Positions 17,901 through 27,106 of a stretch of 64,000 nucleotides of DNA are shown one piece after another. This stretch comes from an uncultured Flavobacteriaceae bacterium. GTDB taxonomy: Bacteria; Bacteroidota; Bacteroidia; Flavobacteriales; Flavobacteriaceae. A program made the position numbers and the translations under genes. The notes beneath the pieces are model-generated. The model searched no databases, was not told the DNA's origin, and saw nothing but the letters and a program-made list of their open reading frames with translations. Positions within the stretch are counted from its first letter, which is position 1; each line of letters begins with the position of its first letter. The stretch spans positions 62,001 through 126,000 of the forward strand of contig CANMWN010000001.1 of the NCBI GenBank assembly GCA_947501625.1, read 5' to 3'.

Positions 17901-18806
17901 TTAAGATTGTTCTTCTTTGATTAAAAACTTCTCGATAACCTCTTTGATTTCTTTTTTTGTTGCATTGTTTTTTAACCCAAATATATACTTATAAAGCAGT
18001 TTATCATCTACTTTGCTTTTCAATTTTATCTGTGAATTATTAGCATAGACTTCATTCCATACATTTCTAACTTTTTTCCATAACTTTTCATTCTCTTTCC
18101 ACCAATTTTGTGCTACAATACATCGAGAATCATCTACTTTTTTATAAATATTATAACCTTTTTCTTGTGCTAATAGTTCATCCTTTTCACCATCTTCCCT
18201 AATAATTTTATCATTATCTTGTTCATGCAACCAACCATAATCTTTTATTTGTACAAAGTTTCCTCTAGCCATTATATTATAGTCATCTCTTTTAGAATAT
18301 TCTCTTCTTGGCAACGGTGAGTTTGCTTTATTTCTCCAAAAGTGATTTCCGTCTACATGTACCCAAGTAGCAGAACCTGAATATCTTGGACTATCATCTA
18401 CTTGATATACTTTTTGTGACCATTGTCCTTTTACAGCATCTTCTGAAAGTCTATAATTATTCCAAGTATTCTTCTTTTTATATTCAAATAGGTCTTGGTC
18501 TTCATATTTCCAATCCTGTCTCCAATGTTTTATAACCATAGTATCATAAACAACTAATAAATGTTGAATAGAGATGAAATCATCCTTATCAGTTACCAAT
18601 TCTGCCCATTCAAGTGCGCTTGCCTTATAATCATAGGCTTTTTCATAGGCAATATCAGGAGCAAAAGTCTCTGTATACTTAAACTTAACTTCGTAACAAC
18701 CACACATATCTTTGATTGCTTTTTTATCTAATTCTTTTTTGTTTTGAGCATTTCCAATTATAGAAAATGTTAAAAATAATACTGTTAATAATGATAATTG
18801 TTTCAT
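17901..18806 (-). CDS. DUF6607-like secreted protein
   Basis: Exported protein of 301 residues; signal peptide residues 1-20 (cleavage after GNAQ). The mature part starts with a CGCYEVKFKY segment and holds HWRQDWKYEDQDLFEYK, SPRYSGSATWVHVDG and PLPRREYSKRDDYN. I recognise these as features of DUF6607, a family seen beside TonB/HmuY heme genes in flavobacteria. It is transcribed divergently from the TonB receptor across a 103-bp gap. Its neighbourhood points to a periplasmic role in heme or iron acquisition; the biochemical role is unknown. Confidence 0.75.
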   Translation of the reverse strand: MKQLSLLTVLFLTFSIIGNAQNKKELDKKAIKDMCGCYEVKFKYTETFAPDIAYEKAYDYKASALEWAELVTDKDDFISIQHLLVVYDTMVIKHWRQDWKYEDQDLFEYKKKNTWNNYRLSEDAVKGQWSQKVYQVDDSPRYSGSATWVHVDGNHFWRNKANSPLPRREYSKRDDYNIMARGNFVQIKDYGWLHEQDNDKIIREDGEKDELLAQEKGYNIYKKVDDSRCIVAQNWWKENEKLWKKVRNVWNEVYANNSQIKLKSKVDDKLLYKYIFGLKNNATKKEIKEVIEKFLIKEEQS

Positions 18807-18884
18807 TTCTAGTGATCTGTTTTTGAGTTTAAAAAAAATTTAAAATTTTTACTATTATTATTTAGATTGAATAAAAATAACGTA

Positions 18885-18892
18885 TATATTTG
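18885..18892 (+). promoter_or_regulatory. Bacteroidota -7 box before the TonB receptor
   Basis: TATATTTG, a full TAnnTTTG match, 17 bp before the receptor ATG at 18910. A TTG occurs at 18867-18869 with 15 bp spacing, slightly shorter than usual. No Fur-like palindrome was obvious in the 103-bp divergent gap. Confidence 0.55.
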
Positions 18893-18909
18893 CCACAAAT
18901 TAATCAAGA

Positions 18910-20994
18910 ATGAATCTAAATAACAAATATTTTCTAATTTATTTTTTACTTTTTTTTACAAGCGTTTCATTTGCTCAACAAACAAAAGAGATTGCAAGTG
19001 ATTCTACCAAAGTTGAAAATTTAGACGAAGTTATTATTACAGCAACAAGAACTATTAGGCAATTATCTTCTTTACCTCTTCCAGCGCAAATCATTTCAAA
19101 AAAAGACATCAAACAATCAAATTCTGTTAGATTAAATGACATTCTAAACGAACAAACAGGATTGATTACAGTTCCTGATTTTGGTGGCGGAGAAGGAATT
19201 CAATTACAAGGATTAGATTCTCAATACACATTAATTTTAGTAGATGGTGTTCCGCTTGTAGGTCGTTCAGCGGGAACGTTAGACATCAGCAGAGTAACAA
19301 TAGGAAATATCAAACAAATAGAAGTTGTTAAAGGTGCTTCGTCTAGTCTATATGGTAGTGAAGCTCTTGGAGGTGTTATCAATATAATTACTGAAACTCC
19401 CAAAAATGGCTTTTATGGAAATGCTAATTATAGAGTTGGTTCTTTTAATACCAATGATATAAGCACAACACTAAACTACAAGAAAAAGAAATTTGGCGTT
19501 ACTACTTTTTTCAACAGATATAGTAGTGAAGGATATGACTTAGATACAAGTGATGATTTAAAAACGGTTGATCCGTTTAGTAATTATACATTAAATGCAA
19601 AGGTTACTTATGATTTTTCTGACAAAACTGATCTTCTCATTTCTGGTAAATATTACACACAAAATCAAGATTATAATGCTTCTACTACTCTAAAAGGAGA
19701 AAGTGAACTAAACGAATGGAATACTCATTTAAAACTGAGCCATACTTATAATGAAAAATGGAGCAGTTATTTTGAATTCTATGCAACAAGATATAAAGCA
19801 AAAGATTTTCTAAACAACGAAGATGGAAGTAGATTTAGTGATAGTTATTACAATCAATTATTAATACGCCCAGAAATAAGAGCCACTTACAATCCAACAG
19901 AAAAAAACGCTTTTATTGGAGGTGTAGGATTCAATCATGAAACTTTAGACAGAACCGATTTCTTAATAAAACCTGAATTTAATTCTCCTTATGTCTATCT
20001 TCAATATGATGGGAAATTCAACGAAAAACTGAATTTAATTCTTGGCGCTCGTTTTGACAGTCACAGTAAATACAAATCACAGTTTAGTCCAAAAGCAGCA
20101 GTTCGATATGAATTTAATGAAAGATTATCTATCAAAGGTTCAGCAGGTTACGGATTTAAAGCGCCAGATTTCAGGCAGTTGTATTTCGATTTCTCTAACG
20201 CAACAGTTGGTTACACTGTTTTGGGTTACAACGCTGTTTCTACTGCAATTCCTAAGTTAGAAGCACAAGGAGAAATTGCCAATATTATTGTTCCGCTATC
20301 AGAATTTGAAAATGAATTGAATACCGAAAATTCTATTAGTATGAATCTTGGTGTTGACTATAAACTATCATCAGAAATAAAATTAGGCGTAAATCTATTT
20401 AGAAACAATATTGACGATTTAATTGACACCAGAATTATTGCCACTAAAACCAACGGTCAAAGTGTGTTTAGTTATTATAATGTCAACAAAGTATATACAC
20501 AAGGTTTAGAATTTAATGCAAGTTGGAAACCAATAAATCAACTTAAAATAACTGGAGGATATCAACTGCTATTTGCCAAAGATAAAGATGCTGAAAAAGC
20601 ATTTGAAAACGGAGAAGTATTTGCCAGAGAAAATCCAAGTTCCCCATCATTTCAACTAAAGAAAGAAGATTACTTCGGTTTGTATAATCGTTCTCGACAT
20701 ATGGCGAATTTAAAAGTGTTCTACAACATTCCGAAGTGGAATTTAGACACCAATATTAGAGGAACTTATCGAAGTGAATATGGATTACTAGACAGCAACG
20801 GAAACGACTATTTAGACACCTATGACGATCTCGTTGATGGCTATGCTATTATTGACTTTGCAGTAAATAAAACCTTCTATAAAAACTATCAATTAGGTTT
20901 TGGAATAGACAACATATTTGACTTTACAGACACACAAAACATCAGCAATATTGCTGGTAGAATTATATACGGGAAACTTAACATTCAATTTTAA
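18910..20994 (+). CDS. TonB-dependent outer-membrane receptor, probably heme
   Basis: Outer-membrane beta-barrel of 694 residues. Signal peptide residues 1-23 (cleavage after SFAQ). A TonB-box-like LDEVIITATRT lies near 40-50. The plug domain follows (PAQIISKKDIK, VDGVPLVGR, and VVKGASSSLYGSEALGGVINI near 140-160), then the barrel to the C-terminal KLNIQF with terminal Phe. HmuY lies immediately downstream (11 bp), so heme is the likely substrate, as in the HmuR/HmuY pair. Cobalamin or siderophore are alternatives for this receptor class. It is first gene of a three-gene operon. Confidence 0.9.
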   Translation: MNLNNKYFLIYFLLFFTSVSFAQQTKEIASDSTKVENLDEVIITATRTIRQLSSLPLPAQIISKKDIKQSNSVRLNDILNEQTGLITVPDFGGGEGIQLQGLDSQYTLILVDGVPLVGRSAGTLDISRVTIGNIKQIEVVKGASSSLYGSEALGGVINIITETPKNGFYGNANYRVGSFNTNDISTTLNYKKKKFGVTTFFNRYSSEGYDLDTSDDLKTVDPFSNYTLNAKVTYDFSDKTDLLISGKYYTQNQDYNASTTLKGESELNEWNTHLKLSHTYNEKWSSYFEFYATRYKAKDFLNNEDGSRFSDSYYNQLLIRPEIRATYNPTEKNAFIGGVGFNHETLDRTDFLIKPEFNSPYVYLQYDGKFNEKLNLILGARFDSHSKYKSQFSPKAAVRYEFNERLSIKGSAGYGFKAPDFRQLYFDFSNATVGYTVLGYNAVSTAIPKLEAQGEIANIIVPLSEFENELNTENSISMNLGVDYKLSSEIKLGVNLFRNNIDDLIDTRIIATKTNGQSVFSYYNVNKVYTQGLEFNASWKPINQLKITGGYQLLFAKDKDAEKAFENGEVFARENPSSPSFQLKKEDYFGLYNRSRHMANLKVFYNIPKWNLDTNIRGTYRSEYGLLDSNGNDYLDTYDDLVDGYAIIDFAVNKTFYKNYQLGFGIDNIFDFTDTQNISNIAGRIIYGKLNIQF

Positions 20995-21005
20995 ATATAT
21001 ATAAC

Positions 21006-21641
21006 ATGAACACAATTAAATCAATTAAATTTTTAGCAATTTTAGCAGTATTCATCGGTTTCACATCTTGTGATGATGATGATTCAACACCATTATTAGA
21101 CATTGAAACACAAACAATTGCAAACTTACACGCACCACAATCTGGAGGACAAGGACAACCAGTTTCTGGAGCATTTGCAAAGTTTAGTTTTTCTGCAGAA
21201 ACAACGACAACAAGCGATACAGATTGGGATATTGCCTTTAGAGGGACTTCAATTATTGTAAATGGTGGCGTATCTTTAGGAACTGCCGATGAACCATCTA
21301 GAACTGGTGATGCAGCAGCATATATTGCAAACGGAACTATGGCTTCTGTTACCGATGTTGACACAACATTATTTGTTCAAGATTCTGATACAGGATACGC
21401 AATTGCAACAGGAAGTGGAAACGGATGGTACACCTATGCTGGACCTCCATCACACTTGATTACTCCTACTCCTGGAAAAATATTAGTTTTTAAAACTAGA
21501 GATGGAAAATATGCAAAAGTAGAAATCTTGAGTTATTATGAAAATGCTCCTGCAAATCCTGATGCTTTTGTAGATGCAACTCCATATTTCACATTCAACT
21601 ATGTATATCAACCAAATGCTGGTGAAATGACTTTCGAATAA
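21006..21641 (+). CDS. HmuY-family heme-binding lipoprotein
   Basis: Lipoprotein of 211 residues: N-terminal hydrophobic signal with lipobox FTSC (Cys about residue 22) followed by an acidic DDDD run. The body contains the HmuY hallmark TDWDIAFRGTSIIVNGG near residues 70-86 and a C-terminal FTFNYVYQPN. HmuY binds heme at the cell surface and hands it to the TonB receptor. The heme ligands cannot be assigned by eye, as few His are present and relatives may use Met. It overlaps the DoxX-like gene by one base (TAATG). Confidence 0.85.
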   Translation: MNTIKSIKFLAILAVFIGFTSCDDDDSTPLLDIETQTIANLHAPQSGGQGQPVSGAFAKFSFSAETTTTSDTDWDIAFRGTSIIVNGGVSLGTADEPSRTGDAAAYIANGTMASVTDVDTTLFVQDSDTGYAIATGSGNGWYTYAGPPSHLITPTPGKILVFKTRDGKYAKVEILSYYENAPANPDAFVDATPYFTFNYVYQPNAGEMTFE

Positions 21642-22090
21642 TGGCTAAATCTATTAACATTTTGTTTATCGTATTTCGTCTTTTTTTAGGAGGATTTATG
21701 ATTTATGGCGGAATTCAAAAATTTGAAAAACCAAGTCCAACTGCAATTGAAGTGTTGGAAAAGGCAAACAAGTTTTCGTCTCCAGAAAAGGAAAGTACGC
21801 TACAAAAGATATTGTACATAAGCGGCTCTAAACAAACTGGCTATTTTTGGCAAGTATTAGGAGTGTGTGAATTGCTGTTTGGATTGCTCTTAATAGCACA
21901 AGGAACAGGATTTATAGGCGCATTGTTCTTATTGCCTATTACTTTACACATTTTCTTATTTCACTTGTTTTTAGAACCAGATGGCGTAAAAGAATTGATA
22001 CAAACTGGTGCTTTATTTGCTGTGAATATTGCTTTGGTATTGCGCGAGAAAGAACGATGGAAACATTTACTTTGGTTAAAACCTATTTAA
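21641..22090 (+). CDS. DoxX-like membrane protein
   Basis: Four-helix inner-membrane protein of 149 residues. The first helix VFRLFLGGFMIYGGIQKFEKP (residues 11-31) is the DoxX/DoxD-type motif. Later helices lie near 68-85, 90-110 and 120-140. Cotranscribed with HmuY by stop-start overlap, so possibly linked to redox or transport aspects of heme uptake; the family has no single established function. Confidence 0.75.
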   Translation: MAKSINILFIVFRLFLGGFMIYGGIQKFEKPSPTAIEVLEKANKFSSPEKESTLQKILYISGSKQTGYFWQVLGVCELLFGLLLIAQGTGFIGALFLLPITLHIFLFHLFLEPDGVKELIQTGALFAVNIALVLREKERWKHLLWLKPI

Positions 22091-22094
22091 ATTT

Positions 22095-22124
22095 AAAAAC
22101 CCTCGCTGAAAAGTGAGGGTTTTT
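22095..22124 (+). terminator. Rho-independent terminator after the heme operon
   Basis: AAAACCCTCGCT, GAAA-type loop and AGTGAGGGTTTT with one mismatch, followed by T-rich sequence, 5 bp after the DoxX-like stop. The remaining 158 bp up to the KAP gene are very A+T-rich with no clear promoter match. Confidence 0.8.
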
Positions 22125-22282
22125 AGTTTTATAAATGAATGTTAATAATAAATAATTTAGCAACTTGTTTTAAGTATATTACACTACAATTTTATTATGC
22201 TGAATTAGTTTATAACTTTTAATAAATTTTATAAATATCTGATATTATTATACTTAACTTGTAATTACAAAATACATATTTT

Positions 22283-25200
22283 ATGAGTATAAAGTTTATT
22301 GAAGATAAAGAGTTTGACTTATCTAATTCTAAAAACGAAGACTTATTAGGAACTAAACCATATGCAGAAACTTTATTTGAAGTAATTCAAAAATCTAAAG
22401 GGAAACAAAATATTGGATTATTTGGCGGTTGGGGAAGTGGAAAATCCACTATTGTAAAAACTTTAGAAGTATTTATTGAAGATTATAACAAAAAAAAGGG
22501 CAGCAAAAAAATTGCGTATTTTAAATATGATGCTTGGAAATATTCAAAAGATGATTTTAGAAGAAGTTTCATTAAAAGTTTAAATTCAAAATTTAAAGTA
22601 ATTAAGGATGAATCTATAAATGAAATACTTTATAATGAAACGACTACTCAAGACACTTCTAAGAAGAAGTTAGATGTAAATTATGGAAAACTTACTCTAC
22701 TTTTAATTTCAGCAATTATACTCATTTCCATAATTGGTGTTTATATTTTACCAAATATTACTGATAGTGATACAAAATCTATACTTGTATTAGTTTCTCT
22801 TTTGGGTTCCTTTCTATTCTATTTATCACGTGACTCTTTTAGAATAATCCCATTTACAGTTAAACATTCAAAACTAATTGAACCTGAGAGATTTGAAGAA
22901 ACATTCCAAATAATAATCAATAAAATATTTGGCATTAACAAAACTTGGATGGAAAAGTTTAATGACTATTTTAAATCAAGCTTAGACTACAAAAAAGTTG
23001 TTGTTGTTATTGATAATTTGGATAGATGTGATAATGACAATTTGAAAGAAACTTTAATTACTATGAAAAATTTTCTTGAAAATGAAAATGTTGTCTTTTT
23101 ACTTCCTGTTGATGAAAATGGAGTTACATCTTTTCTAAATGGGAATAGTGAAGATGCCGAAGAGTATCTAAGAAAAATATTTCATCAAATTATAAGGCTA
23201 AAGAAATTTACTCCAAAGGAATTAGTTCAATACACTAAAAATTTAAATGAAAATGAAAACTTAAACCTTTCTAATACTGGTATTAGATTAATTTGTCAAG
23301 AATTCACAACAAATCCGAGAAAAATAATTCAATTTCTAAACAATTTGCAAACGGAAAGAGAATTAATAAAAAGACAAATAAAAGAAGGTTATGTAAATTT
23401 AGAATACAATTCCCAAGCAGATGAATTCTTAATTAAGCTACTGATAATTAAACAAGAGTGGAATTCATTATATAAATCTATTCTTGATGATGTACATTTT
23501 CTAAATAAAATAAATAAAGCACTGAAATTTAAAATTGAACAAATTGATGATGAATTTATTATTAAAATAGATAATCAAGAATATAGGCTAACTCGAAATC
23601 AAAAGAGGTTTTTTAAAAGAAATATAGATGTTCACTTTAATAACCTTGAACCTTTTATTTTAAATATTGATAGAGATAAAGATGTTCCAGATGAATTACG
23701 TGAATTCATTGAAAATGGTGAACTAAACGAAATCTATAATTTACTGTCAATTAACCAAGAAAATAAATCAAATAAGGAAAGTGTCAAATTATTACTAAAC
23801 CAAATTGAAAGCGTATATGATTATAACAGTAATAAGTTTGAGGATTATAAATCTATAGCCCTACCTGTTTCCGAAATGCTATTTGAAATATTGACTAATA
23901 AAAGTTTTCAAAATGAAATTAAAAGTAATTTTAAATCTTATAGCTTCATAAACAGAATTTTCTCAAATAATCAATTTAACAACCTAATTATAAATCTAAA
24001 TGATTTTGAGGCATTTTGTGATTCTGTAAAATGGTTTTATTTCGAATTAAATTACAAAGAACCATATAATAAGTTATTTAACTACTTGAAACTTTCCATT
24101 AGGCCAGATACAACTGTAGATGGGATTCATAAAAAAATTGAATGTTTTATTAAAGTTTTTAAAGAGCATCTTGAATTAATAAAAGGTTTAAGTTTTAACT
24201 TAAAGAAGAAAATTTTAGAAAACCCATCATTATTAAAATCATATAAAGTCTTTGAAACAGATTTGGATGTTACACGAACTTTAATCGATTCTGAATTTAT
24301 AGATGGGATGTTAGAATTATTGAATCAAGATAAAATTGAAGATAAAAAAGTAATTGATATCTTAATTAAGTTAACAGATAAATACATAGAAAGAAAATAT
24401 ATTAAAGATCCATTAATATTTACTGAATTCACTAATTACTTTTTAGGTAAACTTGAGTCAGAATTTAATTTAAAAAGTACTACTACAAAAGGAGTTTTTA
24501 CATTAAATCATATTGTTGAGAAGTTAGTAGAGTTATTGCCAAAAACAGATTCGGATACCCTAAATATTGATGAAGAATTATTGAATAATATACATCTAAA
24601 GTTAAACAGAGAATATACTAGCAGTTTAAAAGACTTAGAAATAGATTTTTACATAAACTTTAGCCAAATGATTTTTAATTATATGAAATTAAATATCGAT
24701 TTTGCTACAGGTGATAATATGGAAAAATATTTTAACAATTACTTTGTTAAATCTGATTATGAAAAACTAAGTTTAGGTATTAATGGAATTTACCAGCAAA
24801 TTATTAATTATTATTCTCCTTTTAGTTGGAATTTTTTTGATAAAATTCTTACTAAACTTAATAGTAATAAGAAGAGGGATTTTTATAAGACATTAATGTT
24901 AATGTATAATAAAACAACCTCTGATAAAGGTCTTTCTCCTCCTCAAAAAACAAAACTAACTGACAGAATTATTACCTATTATTTATATTGGAGGAATTAT
25001 CCAAATATGTTAAAACAAGTAAAGATTTGGATGCAAGAAATTTATAAGAAAGATAAAAATCTGTTTTTTGAATCTGTTGATAATTTAGATTCTGAAGATT
25101 TAGAAATATATGTTTACAATCTTTACAAGTTAAATGACAGCAAATTAATTGGTAATTCATTCACAAAACATTTAAACTCTTTAAATCATTATAAAAGTTT

Positions 25201-25540
25201 TGAAAAATTTATTCGATTTGTTGGAATTAAGCACACTTCAAAAGTCCAAGAGAAATTATTATTGGATGTTTGTCAAAAGGACTATCCGCCCTTTAATTGG
25301 CTTTTTTCAGCAAAAAATATAATCCTCAAACCTCCTTTTAATAAAGTAATAAATAGATATTTAGAATCATATAATAAAAGCCACCAAAACACTGACTATC
25401 TTAACAATTTATTAAAGTTGAATAAAGAGGAATTACATAGTTCTACTATTAAAAACATAGTTGAATTTATGAATAATATAATTAGACCTACAAAAAGACA
25501 TAAAGACAAAATAGGTTTATTAAAAAAGAAAATATCTTAG
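22283..25540 (+). CDS. KAP-family P-loop NTPase with membrane hairpin
   Basis: Large STAND/KAP-type NTPase of 1085 residues. Walker A is GGWGSGKST (48-56). Two transmembrane helices (about 137-157 and 166-184) are inserted between the Walker motifs. Walker B is VVVVIDNLDR (239-248), followed by LLPVDENG and EYLRKIFHQIIRL near 295-305. These are hallmarks of the KAP family (Kidins220/ARMS and PifA), with the NTPase held at the membrane facing the cytosol. Residues 340-1085 are a long, helix-rich, repeat-like region with no domain I recognise. Some KAP proteins act in phage or plasmid exclusion; that is only a possibility here. It stands alone between spacers, with Lys/Asn/Ile-rich composition suggestive of transfer. 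Confidence 0.88.
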   Translation: MSIKFIEDKEFDLSNSKNEDLLGTKPYAETLFEVIQKSKGKQNIGLFGGWGSGKSTIVKTLEVFIEDYNKKKGSKKIAYFKYDAWKYSKDDFRRSFIKSLNSKFKVIKDESINEILYNETTTQDTSKKKLDVNYGKLTLLLISAIILISIIGVYILPNITDSDTKSILVLVSLLGSFLFYLSRDSFRIIPFTVKHSKLIEPERFEETFQIIINKIFGINKTWMEKFNDYFKSSLDYKKVVVVIDNLDRCDNDNLKETLITMKNFLENENVVFLLPVDENGVTSFLNGNSEDAEEYLRKIFHQIIRLKKFTPKELVQYTKNLNENENLNLSNTGIRLICQEFTTNPRKIIQFLNNLQTERELIKRQIKEGYVNLEYNSQADEFLIKLLIIKQEWNSLYKSILDDVHFLNKINKALKFKIEQIDDEFIIKIDNQEYRLTRNQKRFFKRNIDVHFNNLEPFILNIDRDKDVPDELREFIENGELNEIYNLLSINQENKSNKESVKLLLNQIESVYDYNSNKFEDYKSIALPVSEMLFEILTNKSFQNEIKSNFKSYSFINRIFSNNQFNNLIINLNDFEAFCDSVKWFYFELNYKEPYNKLFNYLKLSIRPDTTVDGIHKKIECFIKVFKEHLELIKGLSFNLKKKILENPSLLKSYKVFETDLDVTRTLIDSEFIDGMLELLNQDKIEDKKVIDILIKLTDKYIERKYIKDPLIFTEFTNYFLGKLESEFNLKSTTTKGVFTLNHIVEKLVELLPKTDSDTLNIDEELLNNIHLKLNREYTSSLKDLEIDFYINFSQMIFNYMKLNIDFATGDNMEKYFNNYFVKSDYEKLSLGINGIYQQIINYYSPFSWNFFDKILTKLNSNKKRDFYKTLMLMYNKTTSDKGLSPPQKTKLTDRIITYYLYWRNYPNMLKQVKIWMQEIYKKDKNLFFESVDNLDSEDLEIYVYNLYKLNDSKLIGNSFTKHLNSLNHYKSFEKFIRFVGIKHTSKVQEKLLLDVCQKDYPPFNWLFSAKNIILKPPFNKVINRYLESYNKSHQNTDYLNNLLKLNKEELHSSTIKNIVEFMNNIIRPTKRHKDKIGLLKKKIS

Positions 25541-25688
25541 AATCATTTCACACATTATATTTCACTTTTCTCCTATTATCTTCGCATAAAAAGTTAATTA
25601 ACATTTTAGTGAAAGTTTAAAATAGAAAACTATCAAGACTTCTGTTTACAAACGCAGCTTCGTTAATATAATTGAATTCTTAAATTTA

Positions 25689-26816
25689 TTATTTTGTCGG
25701 AATAATTTTTACAATTCCAACATCTTCTACAGCAGCATACATATAACCGTCAGGTCCTTGTCTTACATTCCTTACACGTCCCATATCTTCTATTAACTTT
25801 TCTCGTTTCACCACTTTATTGTTCTTTAAAATCAATCGTTCTAGATATTGAAATTTTAATGAACCAACCAAAAGATTGCCTTTCCAGTCTCCATAGATAT
25901 CAGAAGTAATAAATGCCATTCCACTTGGTGCAATTGAAGGCGTCCAATAAAATAAAGGTTGTTCCATTCCAGGAAGTGATGTATGTTCTGTAAATGATGT
26001 ACCGCTATAATTTACTCCATAACTAATTTTAGGCCAACCAAAATTTTTGCCTTTTTCAATAATATTTATTTCATCTCCACCTTTTGGACCGTGTTCATGT
26101 ATCCATATTTTTCCAGTTTCTGGATGTTTGACCATTCCTTGCGGATTTCTATGTCCGTAACTAAAAATTGCTGTTTTAGCATTTGGAGTGTTTACAAAAG
26201 GGTTGCTTTTTGGAATACTTCCATCATCATTGAGTCTATATATTTTTCCGCAATCGCGAGTTATATCTTGTGGATTTCCATCTCTATCTCCTCGATCTCC
26301 AACCGAGAAATATAAAAATCCATTATTATCAAACTCAATACGAGAACCAAAATGTTGACCACGATTAGAGTTTGGACTTGCCTTGTATAAATGCTCAATA
26401 TGTATCAATTTATTTCCGCTTAATTTTGCTCTAATTAAAGCAGTATTTCCACCATTTCCTTCGCCATCACTAGACGCATAGGTCATGTATATCCAACCGT
26501 TTTTACTATAATCTGGATGCAATTCTATATCTAGCAATCCTCCTTGACCTCTAGAATATATTTCTGGAAGTCCTTTAATTATTGTTTTCTTTCCATTATT
26601 AAAAGATATTAATTCGCCTGATATTTCTGTAATTAATAAACTTCCATCTGGAAGAAATACAAAACCCCAAGGAATATCCAAATCAGGAACAACAACTTCA
26701 GTTCTATAGTTTGCAATATTAGAGGCTTCTTCAACTTCAACAGTAGATTTGTTCTGTTGCGCACAAGATATAATTGAAATAAAACTGGCGATATATAGAA
26801 ATTTGAATTGTTTCAT
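25689..26816 (-). CDS. PQQ-type aldose sugar dehydrogenase-like lipoprotein
   Basis: Six-bladed beta-propeller of the soluble glucose dehydrogenase/YliI (Asd) family, 375 residues. N-terminal lipobox IISC (Cys about 18). Characteristic stretches: LDIPWGFVFLPDGSLLITE (about 46-64), GGLLDIELHPDY, SYGHRNPQGMVKHPETG, WIHEHGPKGGDEIN and the C-terminal VRNVRQGPDGYMYA. Expected to oxidise aldoses with PQQ in the periplasm, though members can lack the cofactor. Monocistronic; PQQ biosynthesis genes are not in the window. Confidence 0.88.
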   Translation of the reverse strand: MKQFKFLYIASFISIISCAQQNKSTVEVEEASNIANYRTEVVVPDLDIPWGFVFLPDGSLLITEISGELISFNNGKKTIIKGLPEIYSRGQGGLLDIELHPDYSKNGWIYMTYASSDGEGNGGNTALIRAKLSGNKLIHIEHLYKASPNSNRGQHFGSRIEFDNNGFLYFSVGDRGDRDGNPQDITRDCGKIYRLNDDGSIPKSNPFVNTPNAKTAIFSYGHRNPQGMVKHPETGKIWIHEHGPKGGDEINIIEKGKNFGWPKISYGVNYSGTSFTEHTSLPGMEQPLFYWTPSIAPSGMAFITSDIYGDWKGNLLVGSLKFQYLERLILKNNKVVKREKLIEDMGRVRNVRQGPDGYMYAAVEDVGIVKIIPTK

Positions 26817-26897
26817 ACCATTGAATTTAGAAGTATAAAGTTATACATATTTATTTGAAATAGTTAAATACACAGTTTTATACATTTCTTTCAATAG

Positions 26898-26927
26898 AAA
26901 AAGGCTTCTCAATATGAGAAGCCTTTT
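26898..26927 (-). terminator. Terminator hairpin downstream of tRNA-Leu
   Basis: AAAAGGCTTCTC, an AATAT loop and GAGAAGCCTTTT form a strong stem. It lies 10 bp past the 3' end of the tRNA on the minus strand and 81 bp upstream of the sugar dehydrogenase gene, so it ends tRNA transcription. Confidence 0.75.
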
Positions 26928-26936
26928 ATTCTTTTG

Positions 26937-27018
26937 TACAGGCGGAGAGACTCGAACTCTCACAGCTTTCGCCACTAGATCCTAAGTCTAGCGTGTCTAC
27001 CAATTCCACCACGCCTGC
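26937..27018 (-). tRNA. tRNA-Leu (anticodon UAG)
   Basis: Read on the minus strand: acceptor arm GCAGGCG pairs with CGCCTGT, D-arm GGTGGAATTGGTAGACACG, and anticodon stem CTAGA/TCTAG around loop CTTAGGA, giving anticodon TAG. A long class II variable arm (GTGGCGAAAGCTGTG region) and T-arm GAGTTCGAGTCTC complete the 82-nt molecule. The discriminator is A and CCA is not encoded. The first acceptor pair is G-U. Decodes CUN leucine codons, mainly CUA. Confidence 0.93.
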
Positions 27019-27106
27019 AAAAGGTCTGCAAATATACACAATACTTATAAATCACAAAGAAGTTCCAGTATATTTTTATTATTTTTGAGTCACTAAATTT
27101 ATAGCA

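Noticed and set aside
26937-27018. tRNA-Leu as an integration site for a mobile element next to the KAP gene
   Set aside because: No integrase, no direct repeat of the tRNA 3' end, and the KAP gene is separated by an ordinary dehydrogenase gene.
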